DNA of 64,000 nt from Geobacter sp. UBA5735 (lineage in GTDB: Bacteria; Desulfobacterota; Desulfuromonadia; Geobacterales; Geobacteraceae), in assembly GCA_002419385.1 (NCBI GenBank), contig DIFZ01000066.1, forward strand, positions 1 through 64,000, in the 5' to 3' direction. A model generated the notes under the pieces. That model saw only the letters and a program-made list of their open reading frames with translations, made no database searches and had not been told where the DNA came from. How positions within the stretch are numbered: the stretch's first letter is position 1; each line of letters starts with the position of its first letter. This document shows positions 34,929 through 42,962 of the stretch, piece after piece. The position numbers and the translations under genes were made by a program.

Positions 34929-35381
34929 CTACGAGCCGACCATGCTCCTGATGAGGTCGATGCGCGAGACGATCCCCACCAGCCTGCCTTCGTCCACCAC
35001 CGGCAACGCGTGGATCCTGCGGTTGCTCATGGTGTCGGCGATCTCGCTGACCGGCGTGGAAGGCGCAATGGCAATAACGTCCTTGGTATAGATATCCCCA
35101 ACGGTACGGGCTGTCATCCGCTTCAACTCCCGCTCGAATTTCTTCTCGCTCTCCAGGTAGATGATCCAGTCGAAGAGCGAGATCACGGTCGGGATATGAA
35201 AGTTCTTGTCCTGTTCGATGAGATCGGATTCGGTGACGATGCCGATGAGCTTTCCGTCTGCATCGACCACCGGCACGCTGCCGATGCGATTTTCCGTCAA
35301 AATCCTGGCAAGATCGCGGACCGATGTCTCCTCCGTAACTGTTTTGACTTCTTTCGTCATGATGTCGACGGCTTTCAGCAT
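34929..35381 (-). CDS. Two-CBS-domain protein
   Basis: The 150-residue protein starts at the ATG at 35381 after AAGGAGAACAGTCT and overlaps the end of the nnrED gene by 7 bases. It consists of two CBS motifs (KAVDIMTKEVKTVTEETSVRDLARIL and GDIYTKDVIAIAPSTPVSEIADTM), each followed by a GIV-type strand. CBS pairs bind adenine nucleotides, so it may be an energy sensor. Its partner is unknown; gene order suggests a link with NnrED or TsaE. Confidence 0.9.
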   Translation of the reverse strand: MLKAVDIMTKEVKTVTEETSVRDLARILTENRIGSVPVVDADGKLIGIVTESDLIEQDKNFHIPTVISLFDWIIYLESEKKFERELKRMTARTVGDIYTKDVIAIAPSTPVSEIADTMSNRRIHALPVVDEGRLVGIVSRIDLIRSMVGS

Positions 35382-36967
35382 AGACTGTTCTCCTTGGTCT
35401 GTTCCGTTCTGCAATTTCCATGTGCCGCCAGCAACGTTTTATACGCACGGGGGAGGCTCTCCAGCACATCCGATGCTGTCATCCCCACTTCCCCCTGCCG
35501 CTCGGCCACCATGTCCGCGGCATATCCGTGGAGGAATACCCCCAGTCTGCATGCATCAGTAAAGGGATAGCCCTGCCCGAGCAGGGAAACAAGCACTCCC
35601 GTCAGCACATCCCCCATGCCCCCCGTGGCCATCCCGGGATTTCCGCTGCCGTTGACGCTTATCTCTCCATCAGGCGTCGCGACAACCGTTCCGGCCCCCT
35701 TGAGAACCAGATAAACTCCATGGCGCAAGGCGAAATCACGGGCCACCCCTACTCGGTCAGCCTCGATACGATCTACGGCAAGACCGCAGAGCCTGGACAT
35801 CTCGCCAGGGTGGGGCGTCAGCACCACGGCGGGCGAAATCGTTCTCTCCAGGATCGAAATATCCTCGGCCAGGGCATTCAGACCGTCGGCATCCACCACC
35901 AGGGGAAGCGGGCACTCCGACACCAGTTTGCGCACCAGGGCGGCAGTTTCCGGATGCCTGGAAATACCCGGGCCGATGGCGACCGCATCCATTCCCCTGA
36001 ACGCGGCTGTTATGGCATCGCCATTGCCGCTGCCCAGAAAGCCTCGGCCAGAATCTGCAAACGGCAACGTCATGGCTTCCGTGGTCTTGATCTCCAGCAC
36101 CGGGTTCAGGCTTTCCGGGACGGCAAGCGTCACCAGGCCCGATCCGCTGCGGACAGCGCTGTTGGCGGCCAGCGCCGCTGCGCCGGTCTTTCCCGTCGAA
36201 CCTGCAACGATCAGGCAATGGCCGTAGGTGCCCTTGTGCCCCGTGCGGTCACGCACGCGGATAAGGGTCGATGCTGCTTGCGGGTCCAGGTAGTGATGGA
36301 TGTCCCCCGGTTCAGCGGCAGCCTCCGGCAGTCCAATGTCAGCCACCACCAGTCTCCCAGTCATTGCCCGTCCCGGATACAGCACATGGCCCATCTTGCC
36401 GTAGGCGAACGTCACGGTAAGATCCGCCTGCACCGCACTGCCCAAGATCGCTCCCGTGGTCGCGTCGACACCGGAAGGGATGTCCACTGCGACAACCGGG
36501 CGCCCCGAAGCATTCATCATCCGGATCGCTTCGGCATGAACACCGCCGATCTGGCTCTTCAACCCGATGCCGAACAGCACATCCACCAGGACACCAGCGT
36601 TCCTGAACTCGGCGAAACAGGGCTCAAGGTCTGCCGCAGAGGTGCAATAACGGACCAGCTCGGGGTCGAGAAGTGCCAGATTCAGTGCAGCGTCCCCCGA
36701 CACCTCCTCCTTCCGGGCAACGACACGAACGGAAACGTCCCATCCCCATCCCCGCAAATAGCGTGCGACAACATAACCGTCTCCGCCATTGTTGCCCTTG
36801 CCGGCAACGATGACTGCCGTTCTGTTTGCTATTCGGCCGAAGGTTTCGCACAGTGCCTCGGCAGAGGCGCGACCTGCAGTCTCCATCAGGAGCTGTCCGG
36901 AGATGCCGAACCTGTTGATCGTCGCCTGCTCGGCCTTTCTCATGGTGTCAGCGCTGACAATCCGCAT
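35375..36967 (-). CDS. nnrE/nnrD: Bifunctional NAD(P)HX epimerase/dehydratase
   Basis: This 530-residue fusion repairs hydrated NADH and NADPH. The N-terminal YjeF epimerase domain (1-215) has GKGNNGGDG at 57-64 and VDIPSGVDATTG; the C-terminal ADP-dependent dehydratase domain (about 230-510) has TPHPGEMSRL and NPGMATGGMGDVLTG. It follows acpS by 2 bases and overlaps the CBS gene by 7 bases. The order acpS-nnrED is common in bacteria. Confidence 0.95.
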   Translation of the reverse strand: MRIVSADTMRKAEQATINRFGISGQLLMETAGRASAEALCETFGRIANRTAVIVAGKGNNGGDGYVVARYLRGWGWDVSVRVVARKEEVSGDAALNLALLDPELVRYCTSAADLEPCFAEFRNAGVLVDVLFGIGLKSQIGGVHAEAIRMMNASGRPVVAVDIPSGVDATTGAILGSAVQADLTVTFAYGKMGHVLYPGRAMTGRLVVADIGLPEAAAEPGDIHHYLDPQAASTLIRVRDRTGHKGTYGHCLIVAGSTGKTGAAALAANSAVRSGSGLVTLAVPESLNPVLEIKTTEAMTLPFADSGRGFLGSGNGDAITAAFRGMDAVAIGPGISRHPETAALVRKLVSECPLPLVVDADGLNALAEDISILERTISPAVVLTPHPGEMSRLCGLAVDRIEADRVGVARDFALRHGVYLVLKGAGTVVATPDGEISVNGSGNPGMATGGMGDVLTGVLVSLLGQGYPFTDACRLGVFLHGYAADMVAERQGEVGMTASDVLESLPRAYKTLLAAHGNCRTEQTKENSLC

Positions 36968-36969
36968 GA

Positions 36970-37347
36970 TTACCGCTCCAGCACAACCACAGCCACCGCG
37001 TAGGCGCCGTCATGGGACAGCGAGGTCTGGCTCCTTGACAGCTCCCGCTCGGCAAAGATCTCGGCAGCCCTGCCATGGAGCACGAGATCCGGCTTCCCCA
37101 GCGCATCCTTGACAACTTCCACATCATGCCAGGACATGCCATCCCTGAGACCAAGCCCCAAAGCCTTGAAGAAAGCTTCCTTGGCGGCAAAACGCAGCGC
37201 ATAGTGCTGCGCGCTCCGCTTTTTGGGGTCGCAATAGCCGATCTCGCCGGGAGTGAACACCCGCCGGATGAGCGCATCTTTCCCTTCTGCGAGAAAACGT
37301 TCGAACCGTGTTATGTCGGATATGTCGACACCTATTCCGTAAATCAT
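36970..37347 (-). CDS. acpS: Holo-ACP synthase
   Basis: AcpS transfers phosphopantetheine from CoA to acyl carrier protein. The 125-residue protein starts at the ATG at 37347 after AGGAAGGTGCA, giving the standard N-terminus YGIGVDISDITRFERFL with the metal-binding Asp, and RFAAKEAFFKALG in the second half. The first ATG of the longer frame has no such support. It is the first gene of the operon, with a promoter at 37399-37427. pdxJ, often next to acpS, is absent. Confidence 0.95.
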   Translation of the reverse strand: MIYGIGVDISDITRFERFLAEGKDALIRRVFTPGEIGYCDPKKRSAQHYALRFAAKEAFFKALGLGLRDGMSWHDVEVVKDALGKPDLVLHGRAAEIFAERELSRSQTSLSHDGAYAVAVVVLER

Positions 37348-37398
37348 TGCACCTTCCTGATCATGTGCCGGCATGCGGCACAAATCAGCTGTCCGACC

Positions 37399-37427
37399 TT
37401 TTTACCGGTAATCACCCCATGTGTCAA
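37399..37427 (-). promoter_or_regulatory. Promoter of the acpS-nnrED-CBS-tsaE-lysC-cimA-comEA operon
   Basis: On the minus strand TTGACA, 17 bases, TAAAAA. Initiation near 37392 gives a leader of about 45 bases. No other good promoter was seen before the following genes, so it may drive all seven. Confidence 0.55.
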
Positions 37428-37487
37428 TTGTCTTTATCGCTCCCTTCCCGTGCTCAGGACGCTCACGTGGCCGGAATCCGGGAACGG

Positions 37488-37515
37488 TTTACCAACAGGG
37501 CAAATGTGGTAGACT
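37488..37515 (+). promoter_or_regulatory. Candidate promoter of the YtxH gene
   Basis: TTTACC, 16 bases, TAGACT with an upstream TGg (extended -10). The ATG is about 35 bases downstream. Confidence 0.4.
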
Positions 37516-37550
37516 TGTCATACATCTTCACGATCCACAGGGAGGTAACC

Positions 37551-37898
37551 ATGTCTGACAGAAGCAGCACGTACAAGGCCGGGGCGCTGATGCTGATAGC
37601 CGGAGGCTTGATCGGAGCAAGTATCGCATTGCTTTTCGCTCCCCAGTCGGGCAGAGCGACGCGGAAAGACATCAGCCGCTATGCCCGAAGGGCACGAAGG
37701 AGAGGCGAAGACATTGTCGACGATTTCACGAACAGCGTTTCCAAGATGGTGGATACGGTCGGTGAAAAAGCCGCTGATATTCTCGACCACGGCGCAGACC
37801 TGGCCGGAGATGCCAGGAAGGAAATCCTGAAGGCCATGGAGCATGGCCATGAAAAACTTGAAAAACACCGGGCCAGGCTTTCGAAGTTTTTCGGGTAG
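37551..37898 (+). CDS. YtxH-domain protein
   Basis: The 115-residue protein starts at the ATG after AGGGAGGTAACC. A glycine-rich membrane segment (ALMLIAGGLIGASIALLFAPQSG) ends in the FAPxSG motif of the YtxH (gas vesicle GvpP-like) family, followed by a basic helical tail with amphipathic repeats. Such small proteins are often stress-induced, but their function is not known. The gene is convergent with the TPR gene and divergent from acpS. Confidence 0.9.
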   Translation: MSDRSSTYKAGALMLIAGGLIGASIALLFAPQSGRATRKDISRYARRARRRGEDIVDDFTNSVSKMVDTVGEKAADILDHGADLAGDARKEILKAMEHGHEKLEKHRARLSKFFG

Positions 37899-37918
37899 GA
37901 GCCGGAAACAGCCATGCG

Positions 37919-37990
37919 GGAGGGCGGACTTCGCCCTCCACCAGCTGCACGGACGGGATGCGCACCGAAGCGGAGCAGACCCTCCGCTTC
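37919..37990. terminator. Two perfect stem-loops between convergent genes
   Basis: Stem 1 is GGAGGGCG-GACTT-CGCCCTCC (37919-37939). Stem 2 is GAAGCGGAG-N6-CTCCGCTTC (37967-37990), which touches the TPR gene stop. Neither has a T-run, so they may stall or stabilise transcripts rather than act as classical terminators. Confidence 0.5.
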
Positions 37991-38783
37991 AGCCGTGCAC
38001 TTCTGCTTTCAGCGATTCAAGCACGGCCTGCACCTCCTGGACAGTCTCCTCTGCCCGGGGTGACTTCTCCTTGCCCAGATAGGACTGGAAATAGCTGACC
38101 GCCTCTCCGATCCGCTCCTGGTCCAGGCAAATGCTCCCCATGGTCAGATAGGGAAGCGGGAAAGCCGGATCCAGGCGAATCGCTTCAAGGCATTCCCGCT
38201 CGGCTTCTTCCAGGTCCTCCATGTCATAGTAAAGTTCACCCAGGTTGAAGTGAGCCGCAGCATCTTCAGGGTCTATCGAAACGCCCTTCCGGTAGGCCTC
38301 GACCGCCTTGTCCTGCTCCCCGAGGGCATAGTAGGCGTCACCCAGTGCGTTGAGCGCGAACACATTCTCCGGATCCATTTTCAGCGCGATCTCGTAGGCG
38401 CGGATGGCCTCCTCGGTCTTTTCCATGCAGTTGTAGACCAGTCCGATACTGACATGGCCGTCGGGATCACCGGGCGACAGTTCCACCACCCTCTGGTAAG
38501 CGGTTATCGCCTCCTGGTACCGGCCTTCCTCGAAGTGAATGTCCCCGACAGCCGTAAAGGCTTCCGGATCCCGCGGATCTATCATGATGCCCTTCCTGTA
38601 AGCCTCCAGCGCTTCGGCCAGCTTGCCGAGCTCGGCAAGCGCACTGCCCAGCCTGAAGTAAGGTTCGGCCGCATCAGGCATCATCCCGGTACACTCGCGA
38701 AACCTGTCAGACGCGGACTTGGCATCCCCGGCCTCCATCAGCGCAATTCCTTCGGTCAGGTGATCTTCATAGCTAACGCCCAT
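37989..38783 (-). CDS. Tetratricopeptide repeat protein
   Basis: The 264-residue protein starts at the ATG after AAGGAGGCGAAAAAA. It consists of about six TPR units of 34 residues (for example AEPYFRLGSALAELGKLAEALEAYRKGIMIDP and VFALNALGDAYYALGEQDKAVEAYRKGVSIDP). No signal peptide or membrane helix is seen, so it is a cytoplasmic scaffold. It is divergent from ptsP. The binding partner is unknown. Confidence 0.88.
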   Translation of the reverse strand: MGVSYEDHLTEGIALMEAGDAKSASDRFRECTGMMPDAAEPYFRLGSALAELGKLAEALEAYRKGIMIDPRDPEAFTAVGDIHFEEGRYQEAITAYQRVVELSPGDPDGHVSIGLVYNCMEKTEEAIRAYEIALKMDPENVFALNALGDAYYALGEQDKAVEAYRKGVSIDPEDAAAHFNLGELYYDMEDLEEAERECLEAIRLDPAFPLPYLTMGSICLDQERIGEAVSYFQSYLGKEKSPRAEETVQEVQAVLESLKAEVHG

Positions 38784-38886
38784 TTTTTTCGCCTCCTTCC
38801 ATCACATCGTTACTTGCGGCACACTATAGCAGAAAGAAGGTTTGATTTCCATAATTCATCACCCGTGGTGCTGAACGATAAAACTC

Positions 38887-38915
38887 TTTCAATCCCATCG
38901 TCAATCCCGTATACT
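38887..38915 (+). promoter_or_regulatory. Candidate promoter of ptsP
   Basis: TTTCAA, 17 bases, TATACT. The -10 is five of six, the -35 weak; it lies about 33 bases before the start codon. Confidence 0.35.
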
Positions 38916-38948
38916 TTTTCGCAATACTCCAGCGGGAATAGCGTCGCC

Positions 38949-41309
38949 ATGAACACTGCTAACAACGAAGCACTCGGCCTGCGGACTGTCGAGGACATCA
39001 GCGAGCTCATACTCCATTCCCACGACCTGCAAGAAACTCTGCAGAATATCGTGAACATGGTCGCCCGGCGCATGGGGTCTGACGTCTGCTCCATCTATCT
39101 CCTGGAAAACGACGGGGAAACCCTGACCCTATATGCCACCAAGGGACTCTCCCGTGCTTCCGTGGGCAGGGTACGGATGAACACCTCCGAGGGTTTGACC
39201 GGACTGGTAGTTGAACAGCGCGGTGTCGTCGCCATCGACGATGCGCCGTCCCATCCCCGGTACAAATACTTCCGCGAAACGAAGGAAGAACGCTTCCATT
39301 CATTCCTCGGCCTCCCCCTGTTCGAGCACAAGAGCCCGGCCGGAGTCATCGTCGTCCAGACGAGGGAGCCCAGAACCTTCACCCAGCTCGAAGTCAGCAC
39401 CCTTACCACCATTGCCAACCAGATAAGCAGCATCATCATCAACGCACGACTGCTGGATTCCATACGGATAAAGGAACAGGAACGGGCCTTCTTCGAGCAG
39501 GAACTCAAGCAGCTCAAGGACGGCGCAACCGGCAGCACCGAAGATGGAACACTGCGCACGCCGCCGCAGACAGCGCAACGAATGATCCGCGGGATTCCGG
39601 TCTCTCCGGGGTTTTCCTGGGGAAGGGCAGCTGTCATCGGCACTTCTTCGGGCTTCAGACAACACCCAGCCGTTGAGGCCGGGACGGTCGCCGACGAGAA
39701 GAAACGGTTTCTCGTTGCCGTACAGAAGGCCAGGATCCAGACCCTCTACCTGGAAAAACGGGTTGCGGAGACGCTGTCCGCCGATGACGCTGCCATTTTC
39801 CACACCCATCTGATGATACTGGAGGACCGGGCATTCACGGCAAAGGTCCTGGAACGGATCGAACATGAATGCGGAGCGATCTGCGCGGTCGAAGACGTCG
39901 TGGAATCCTATGTCGCTGCTTTTTCCCGCATGGAAGACGCCTATCTGCGGGAACGGTCGGCCGATATGAAGGATATCGGCCGCAGGCTGGTGGATTGCCT
40001 CACCGGCAGCGCCAGGGGACCGGCACCCATCCGGGGCAAAAAGATCCTGGTAGCGAAAGAATTGTATCCGTCCGAACTGGCTGCCCTGGATCACGGCAAA
40101 CTGCTGGGCATAGTCACCGCCAGCGGTGACTCCGGTTCACACACCGCCATCATCGCCAGATCACTGGGCATTCCGGCGGTAGTGGCATCCTGGGATGAGA
40201 TAAAATCAATAACCGGCAGGAACGAGATCATCATTGACGGCAATACCGGCTGCATCTTCGTAAGTCCTGCCAGGAAGGTCAAGGAAGAATATGAACGGCT
40301 CAGCAATGACTACGGCATCAAGCGGCGCGAGCTTGAGGGACTGAGAGAGGTTCCAACCGTCACCACAGACGGAGTGAGGATCCACCTGCGCTCGAATGTG
40401 GCGCTGCTGAACGATGTGAAGGTTGCCATCGCCAACGGCGCGGAGGGAGTGGGACTGTACCGCTCGGAATTCCCCTACATGTCGCGAACCACGTTCCCGA
40501 CCCGGCACGAACTCTCCCGGCTCTACCGGAAAATGCTCGAAGGGTTCGCGCCCCTCCCCGTCACCATACGCACACTGGACATCGGCGGCGACAAGACCCT
40601 GTCATACTTCCCCCATCCCCGCGAAGAGAACCCCTTCATGGGGCTGAGGTCAATCAGGCTTTCCATGGAGCGTCCCGAAATACTGAGAGAACAGCTGGCC
40701 GGTGCGCTCATGGCTTCCCCCCACGGCACCATGCGGCTGATGTTCCCGCTCGTGTCGTCAGTCGAGGAAGTGGTATCAATCAGAACTCTTGTTGACGAGC
40801 TGCGCGTTGAGCTGCGACAGGAAGGCCGGAGCATCGCCGACCGGATTCCGATCGGGATCATGATCGAGGTTCCGGCTGCCGTCCAGGCTGCCGGTTTCCT
40901 GGTGCGCGAGGCAGATTTTTTCAGCATCGGGACTAATGATCTGATACAATACATGCTGGCGGCCGACCGCAACAATGCCAGGATCCGCAAATACTACGAT
41001 CCGCTGCATCCTGCCGTCATTCACGCCATAAAACGGGTGGCGGACGTGGCTGCAGAAGCAGGCAAGCCGGTTTCCGTCTGCGGTGAAATGGCGGCTGATC
41101 CGTTGCATGCCGTTCTCCTGCTGGGACTGGGCATCACGGAGTTCAGCCTGTCAGCACCCTACATACCGCTGATCAAGCAGACGTTCCTCAACATTTCACG
41201 CAAGGATGCACTCCAGTTGGCGCAGCGCATTCTCTCGTTGGAAAGCTCAACCGCGATCAGGGAAGAAATGGAACGCTCCAGAAAGGCGTTTGATATCCCC
41301 AGGCAGTAA
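38949..41309 (+). CDS. ptsP: PEP-protein phosphotransferase PtsP (EI-Ntr)
   Basis: The 786-residue protein is the first enzyme of the nitrogen-related phosphotransferase system, moving phosphate from PEP to NPr. It has an N-terminal GAF domain (about 10-165), a PEP-utiliser N-domain (about 215-335), the mobile His domain with His398 in GDSGSHTAIIARSLGIPA, and the PEP-binding barrel with RTLDIGGDK and the active-site Cys in VCGEMAADP. I start it at the ATG at 38949; the longer frame runs into the TPR gene. The ribosome binding site is weak. modE follows 38 bases downstream in the same direction. ptsO and ptsN are not in the window. Confidence 0.92.
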   Translation: MNTANNEALGLRTVEDISELILHSHDLQETLQNIVNMVARRMGSDVCSIYLLENDGETLTLYATKGLSRASVGRVRMNTSEGLTGLVVEQRGVVAIDDAPSHPRYKYFRETKEERFHSFLGLPLFEHKSPAGVIVVQTREPRTFTQLEVSTLTTIANQISSIIINARLLDSIRIKEQERAFFEQELKQLKDGATGSTEDGTLRTPPQTAQRMIRGIPVSPGFSWGRAAVIGTSSGFRQHPAVEAGTVADEKKRFLVAVQKARIQTLYLEKRVAETLSADDAAIFHTHLMILEDRAFTAKVLERIEHECGAICAVEDVVESYVAAFSRMEDAYLRERSADMKDIGRRLVDCLTGSARGPAPIRGKKILVAKELYPSELAALDHGKLLGIVTASGDSGSHTAIIARSLGIPAVVASWDEIKSITGRNEIIIDGNTGCIFVSPARKVKEEYERLSNDYGIKRRELEGLREVPTVTTDGVRIHLRSNVALLNDVKVAIANGAEGVGLYRSEFPYMSRTTFPTRHELSRLYRKMLEGFAPLPVTIRTLDIGGDKTLSYFPHPREENPFMGLRSIRLSMERPEILREQLAGALMASPHGTMRLMFPLVSSVEEVVSIRTLVDELRVELRQEGRSIADRIPIGIMIEVPAAVQAAGFLVREADFFSIGTNDLIQYMLAADRNNARIRKYYDPLHPAVIHAIKRVADVAAEAGKPVSVCGEMAADPLHAVLLLGLGITEFSLSAPYIPLIKQTFLNISRKDALQLAQRILSLESSTAIREEMERSRKAFDIPRQ

Positions 41310-41347
41310 CGTCACAACTCTCAGGCTGTGTAAAGGAGAACTGAAAA

Positions 41348-42157
41348 ATGAGCGGTACCAGAAAGAGGATGGCAGTTTCCGGGTCGTTATCCCTCTGCAA
41401 GGAGGACATGGAATACCTGGGAGAAGACCGGATCCGCCTGCTGGAAATGATCGATGAACACGGTTCCATCACCAAGGCCGCAAAGGCGGTCGGCATCAGT
41501 TACAAGACAGCCTGGGACACCATCGATGCCATCAACAACCTTTCCGAAAAGCCGCTTTTCGTCCGCATGGCCGGGGGAAAATCGGGAGGAGGGACCCGCC
41601 TGACCGACGAAGGGAGGGAAGTCATCAGGAAGTATCGGGTGATACAGGAAGAGCATGACAAATTTCTCGGCAACATCACCAAGCGGATCGGGTCGGCAAA
41701 CGAACTCTACAAATTCATAAAGAGGATTTCGATGAAAGTCAGCGCACGCAATATTTACGCCGGTACCGTTACCAAGCTTACTGAAGGAGCGGTGAATTCG
41801 GAGGTCGTCCTCTCCCTGAAGGGCGGTGATTCACTGGTTGCGATCGTCACCAACGAAAGCGTTGAAAACCTGTTGCTGCAGGAGGGGACAGACGCGTACG
41901 CGATCATCAAGGCAAGTTCGATCCTGATCGGAAAAGACGTGGAGGCTTCGAAACTCAGCACGAGCAACATCCTCCAGGGACGGGTGATCAAGCTGTTGGA
42001 AGGCGCGGTGAATACGGAAGTGATTCTGGAACTGTCCGGGGGAAACACCATCAGCGCCATCATTACCAACGCCAGCGCCGAACATCTGTCCCTGCGCGAA
42101 GGAGACCACGCCTGCGCCATCTGCAAGGCAAGCGACATAATTCTGGGCATAGCCTGA
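41348..42157 (+). CDS. modE: Molybdate-responsive regulator ModE
   Basis: The 269-residue protein has an N-terminal winged helix-turn-helix (about 15-115; GSITKAAKAVGISYKTAWDTIDAINNLSEKPL) and two C-terminal Mop/TOBE domains (132-198 and 204-268; SARNIYAGTVTKLTEGAVNSEV and STSNILQGRVIKLLEGAVNTEV) that bind molybdate or tungstate. AAAGGAGAACTGAAAA precedes the ATG. It normally represses modABC and adjusts molybdoenzyme genes; none are nearby. It is probably co-transcribed with ptsP. Confidence 0.93.
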   Translation: MSGTRKRMAVSGSLSLCKEDMEYLGEDRIRLLEMIDEHGSITKAAKAVGISYKTAWDTIDAINNLSEKPLFVRMAGGKSGGGTRLTDEGREVIRKYRVIQEEHDKFLGNITKRIGSANELYKFIKRISMKVSARNIYAGTVTKLTEGAVNSEVVLSLKGGDSLVAIVTNESVENLLLQEGTDAYAIIKASSILIGKDVEASKLSTSNILQGRVIKLLEGAVNTEVILELSGGNTISAIITNASAEHLSLREGDHACAICKASDIILGIA

Positions 42158-42171
42158 AAGGAAAGCGCCCG

Positions 42172-42927
42172 TCACGTCCCGGGCTCCTGCCGCGATATGG
42201 GCGGTTCCATGCCGAATTTTTGCATGACCGCCTTCATGTCGTCCCAGACCTCCCGCTTCATGGCAGGGTTTCGCAACAGGTATGCCGGATGAAAGGTCGG
42301 CATGAGCTGAATGCCGTGATAATCGTGGAAGCGACCCCTGAGGCGGGAGATCGGCTCCCGGGTCCGCAGCAGGGTCTGGGCGGCAAAGGTGCCCAGCGCC
42401 ACGATCACTTGGGGTGCGATGGCCTGGATCTGCCGGAGGAGAAACGGGTGGCATGCCTCGACCTCCACCGGAGACGGGTTGCGGTTACCGGGTGGCCGGC
42501 ATTTGATGACATTGCAGATATACACGTCTTGGCGCGAAAACCCCATGGCCTCTATGATCCTGGTCAGCAGCTGTCCCGCTTCACCCACGAACGGTTCGCC
42601 CTGGATATCCTCATCCCTGCCGGGTGCTTCTCCCACGAATACCAGCCGGGAAGCCGGATTCCCCACACCGAACACCAGGCTGGTCCTGGTGTCGCCGAGG
42701 CCGCAGCGCCGGCAGTCACCCAGGTCATTCCGGATACGTTCGAGCATCTCCGGAGCAGAAGGTTCGCTGCCGGACGCAGACGACGGGCCGCCAGCTCTTC
42801 CCGTGTCCGCAACGCTTCCCCGCAAGTCCTTTTCATAGGGCAAACCATCGACTCCGGTTTCCTTCAGGTCCTCCAGGTACCCCCGCAGGGCTGAAAGCAG
42901 AAATCTGCTGTCTCCATTCTCAGGCAT
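42172..42927 (-). CDS. Family 4-type uracil-DNA glycosylase
   Basis: The 251-residue protein has an N-terminal low-complexity extension (1-70), then a family 4/5 uracil-DNA glycosylase domain with 4Fe-4S cysteines (DCRRCGLGDTRT, KCRPP, ACHPFL), motif A GEAPGRDED and motif B HPAYLLRNP. It removes uracil from DNA. AAAGGGGTATTAG precedes the ATG. It converges with modE (14 bases apart) and diverges from the phospholipase gene. Confidence 0.9.
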   Translation of the reverse strand: MPENGDSRFLLSALRGYLEDLKETGVDGLPYEKDLRGSVADTGRAGGPSSASGSEPSAPEMLERIRNDLGDCRRCGLGDTRTSLVFGVGNPASRLVFVGEAPGRDEDIQGEPFVGEAGQLLTRIIEAMGFSRQDVYICNVIKCRPPGNRNPSPVEVEACHPFLLRQIQAIAPQVIVALGTFAAQTLLRTREPISRLRGRFHDYHGIQLMPTFHPAYLLRNPAMKREVWDDMKAVMQKFGMEPPISRQEPGT

Positions 42928-42962
42928 CTAATACCCCTTTACATTCCATATCGCTTTCATCT

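Noticed and set aside
34927..35469. N-terminal extension of tsaE by 181 codons
   Set aside because: This part is the other-frame reading of the CBS gene; TsaE has its normal N-terminus at 34926.
35420..37003. Long plus-strand frame opposite nnrED (527 codons)
   Set aside because: No protein family features; the opposite strand encodes NnrED with all motifs.
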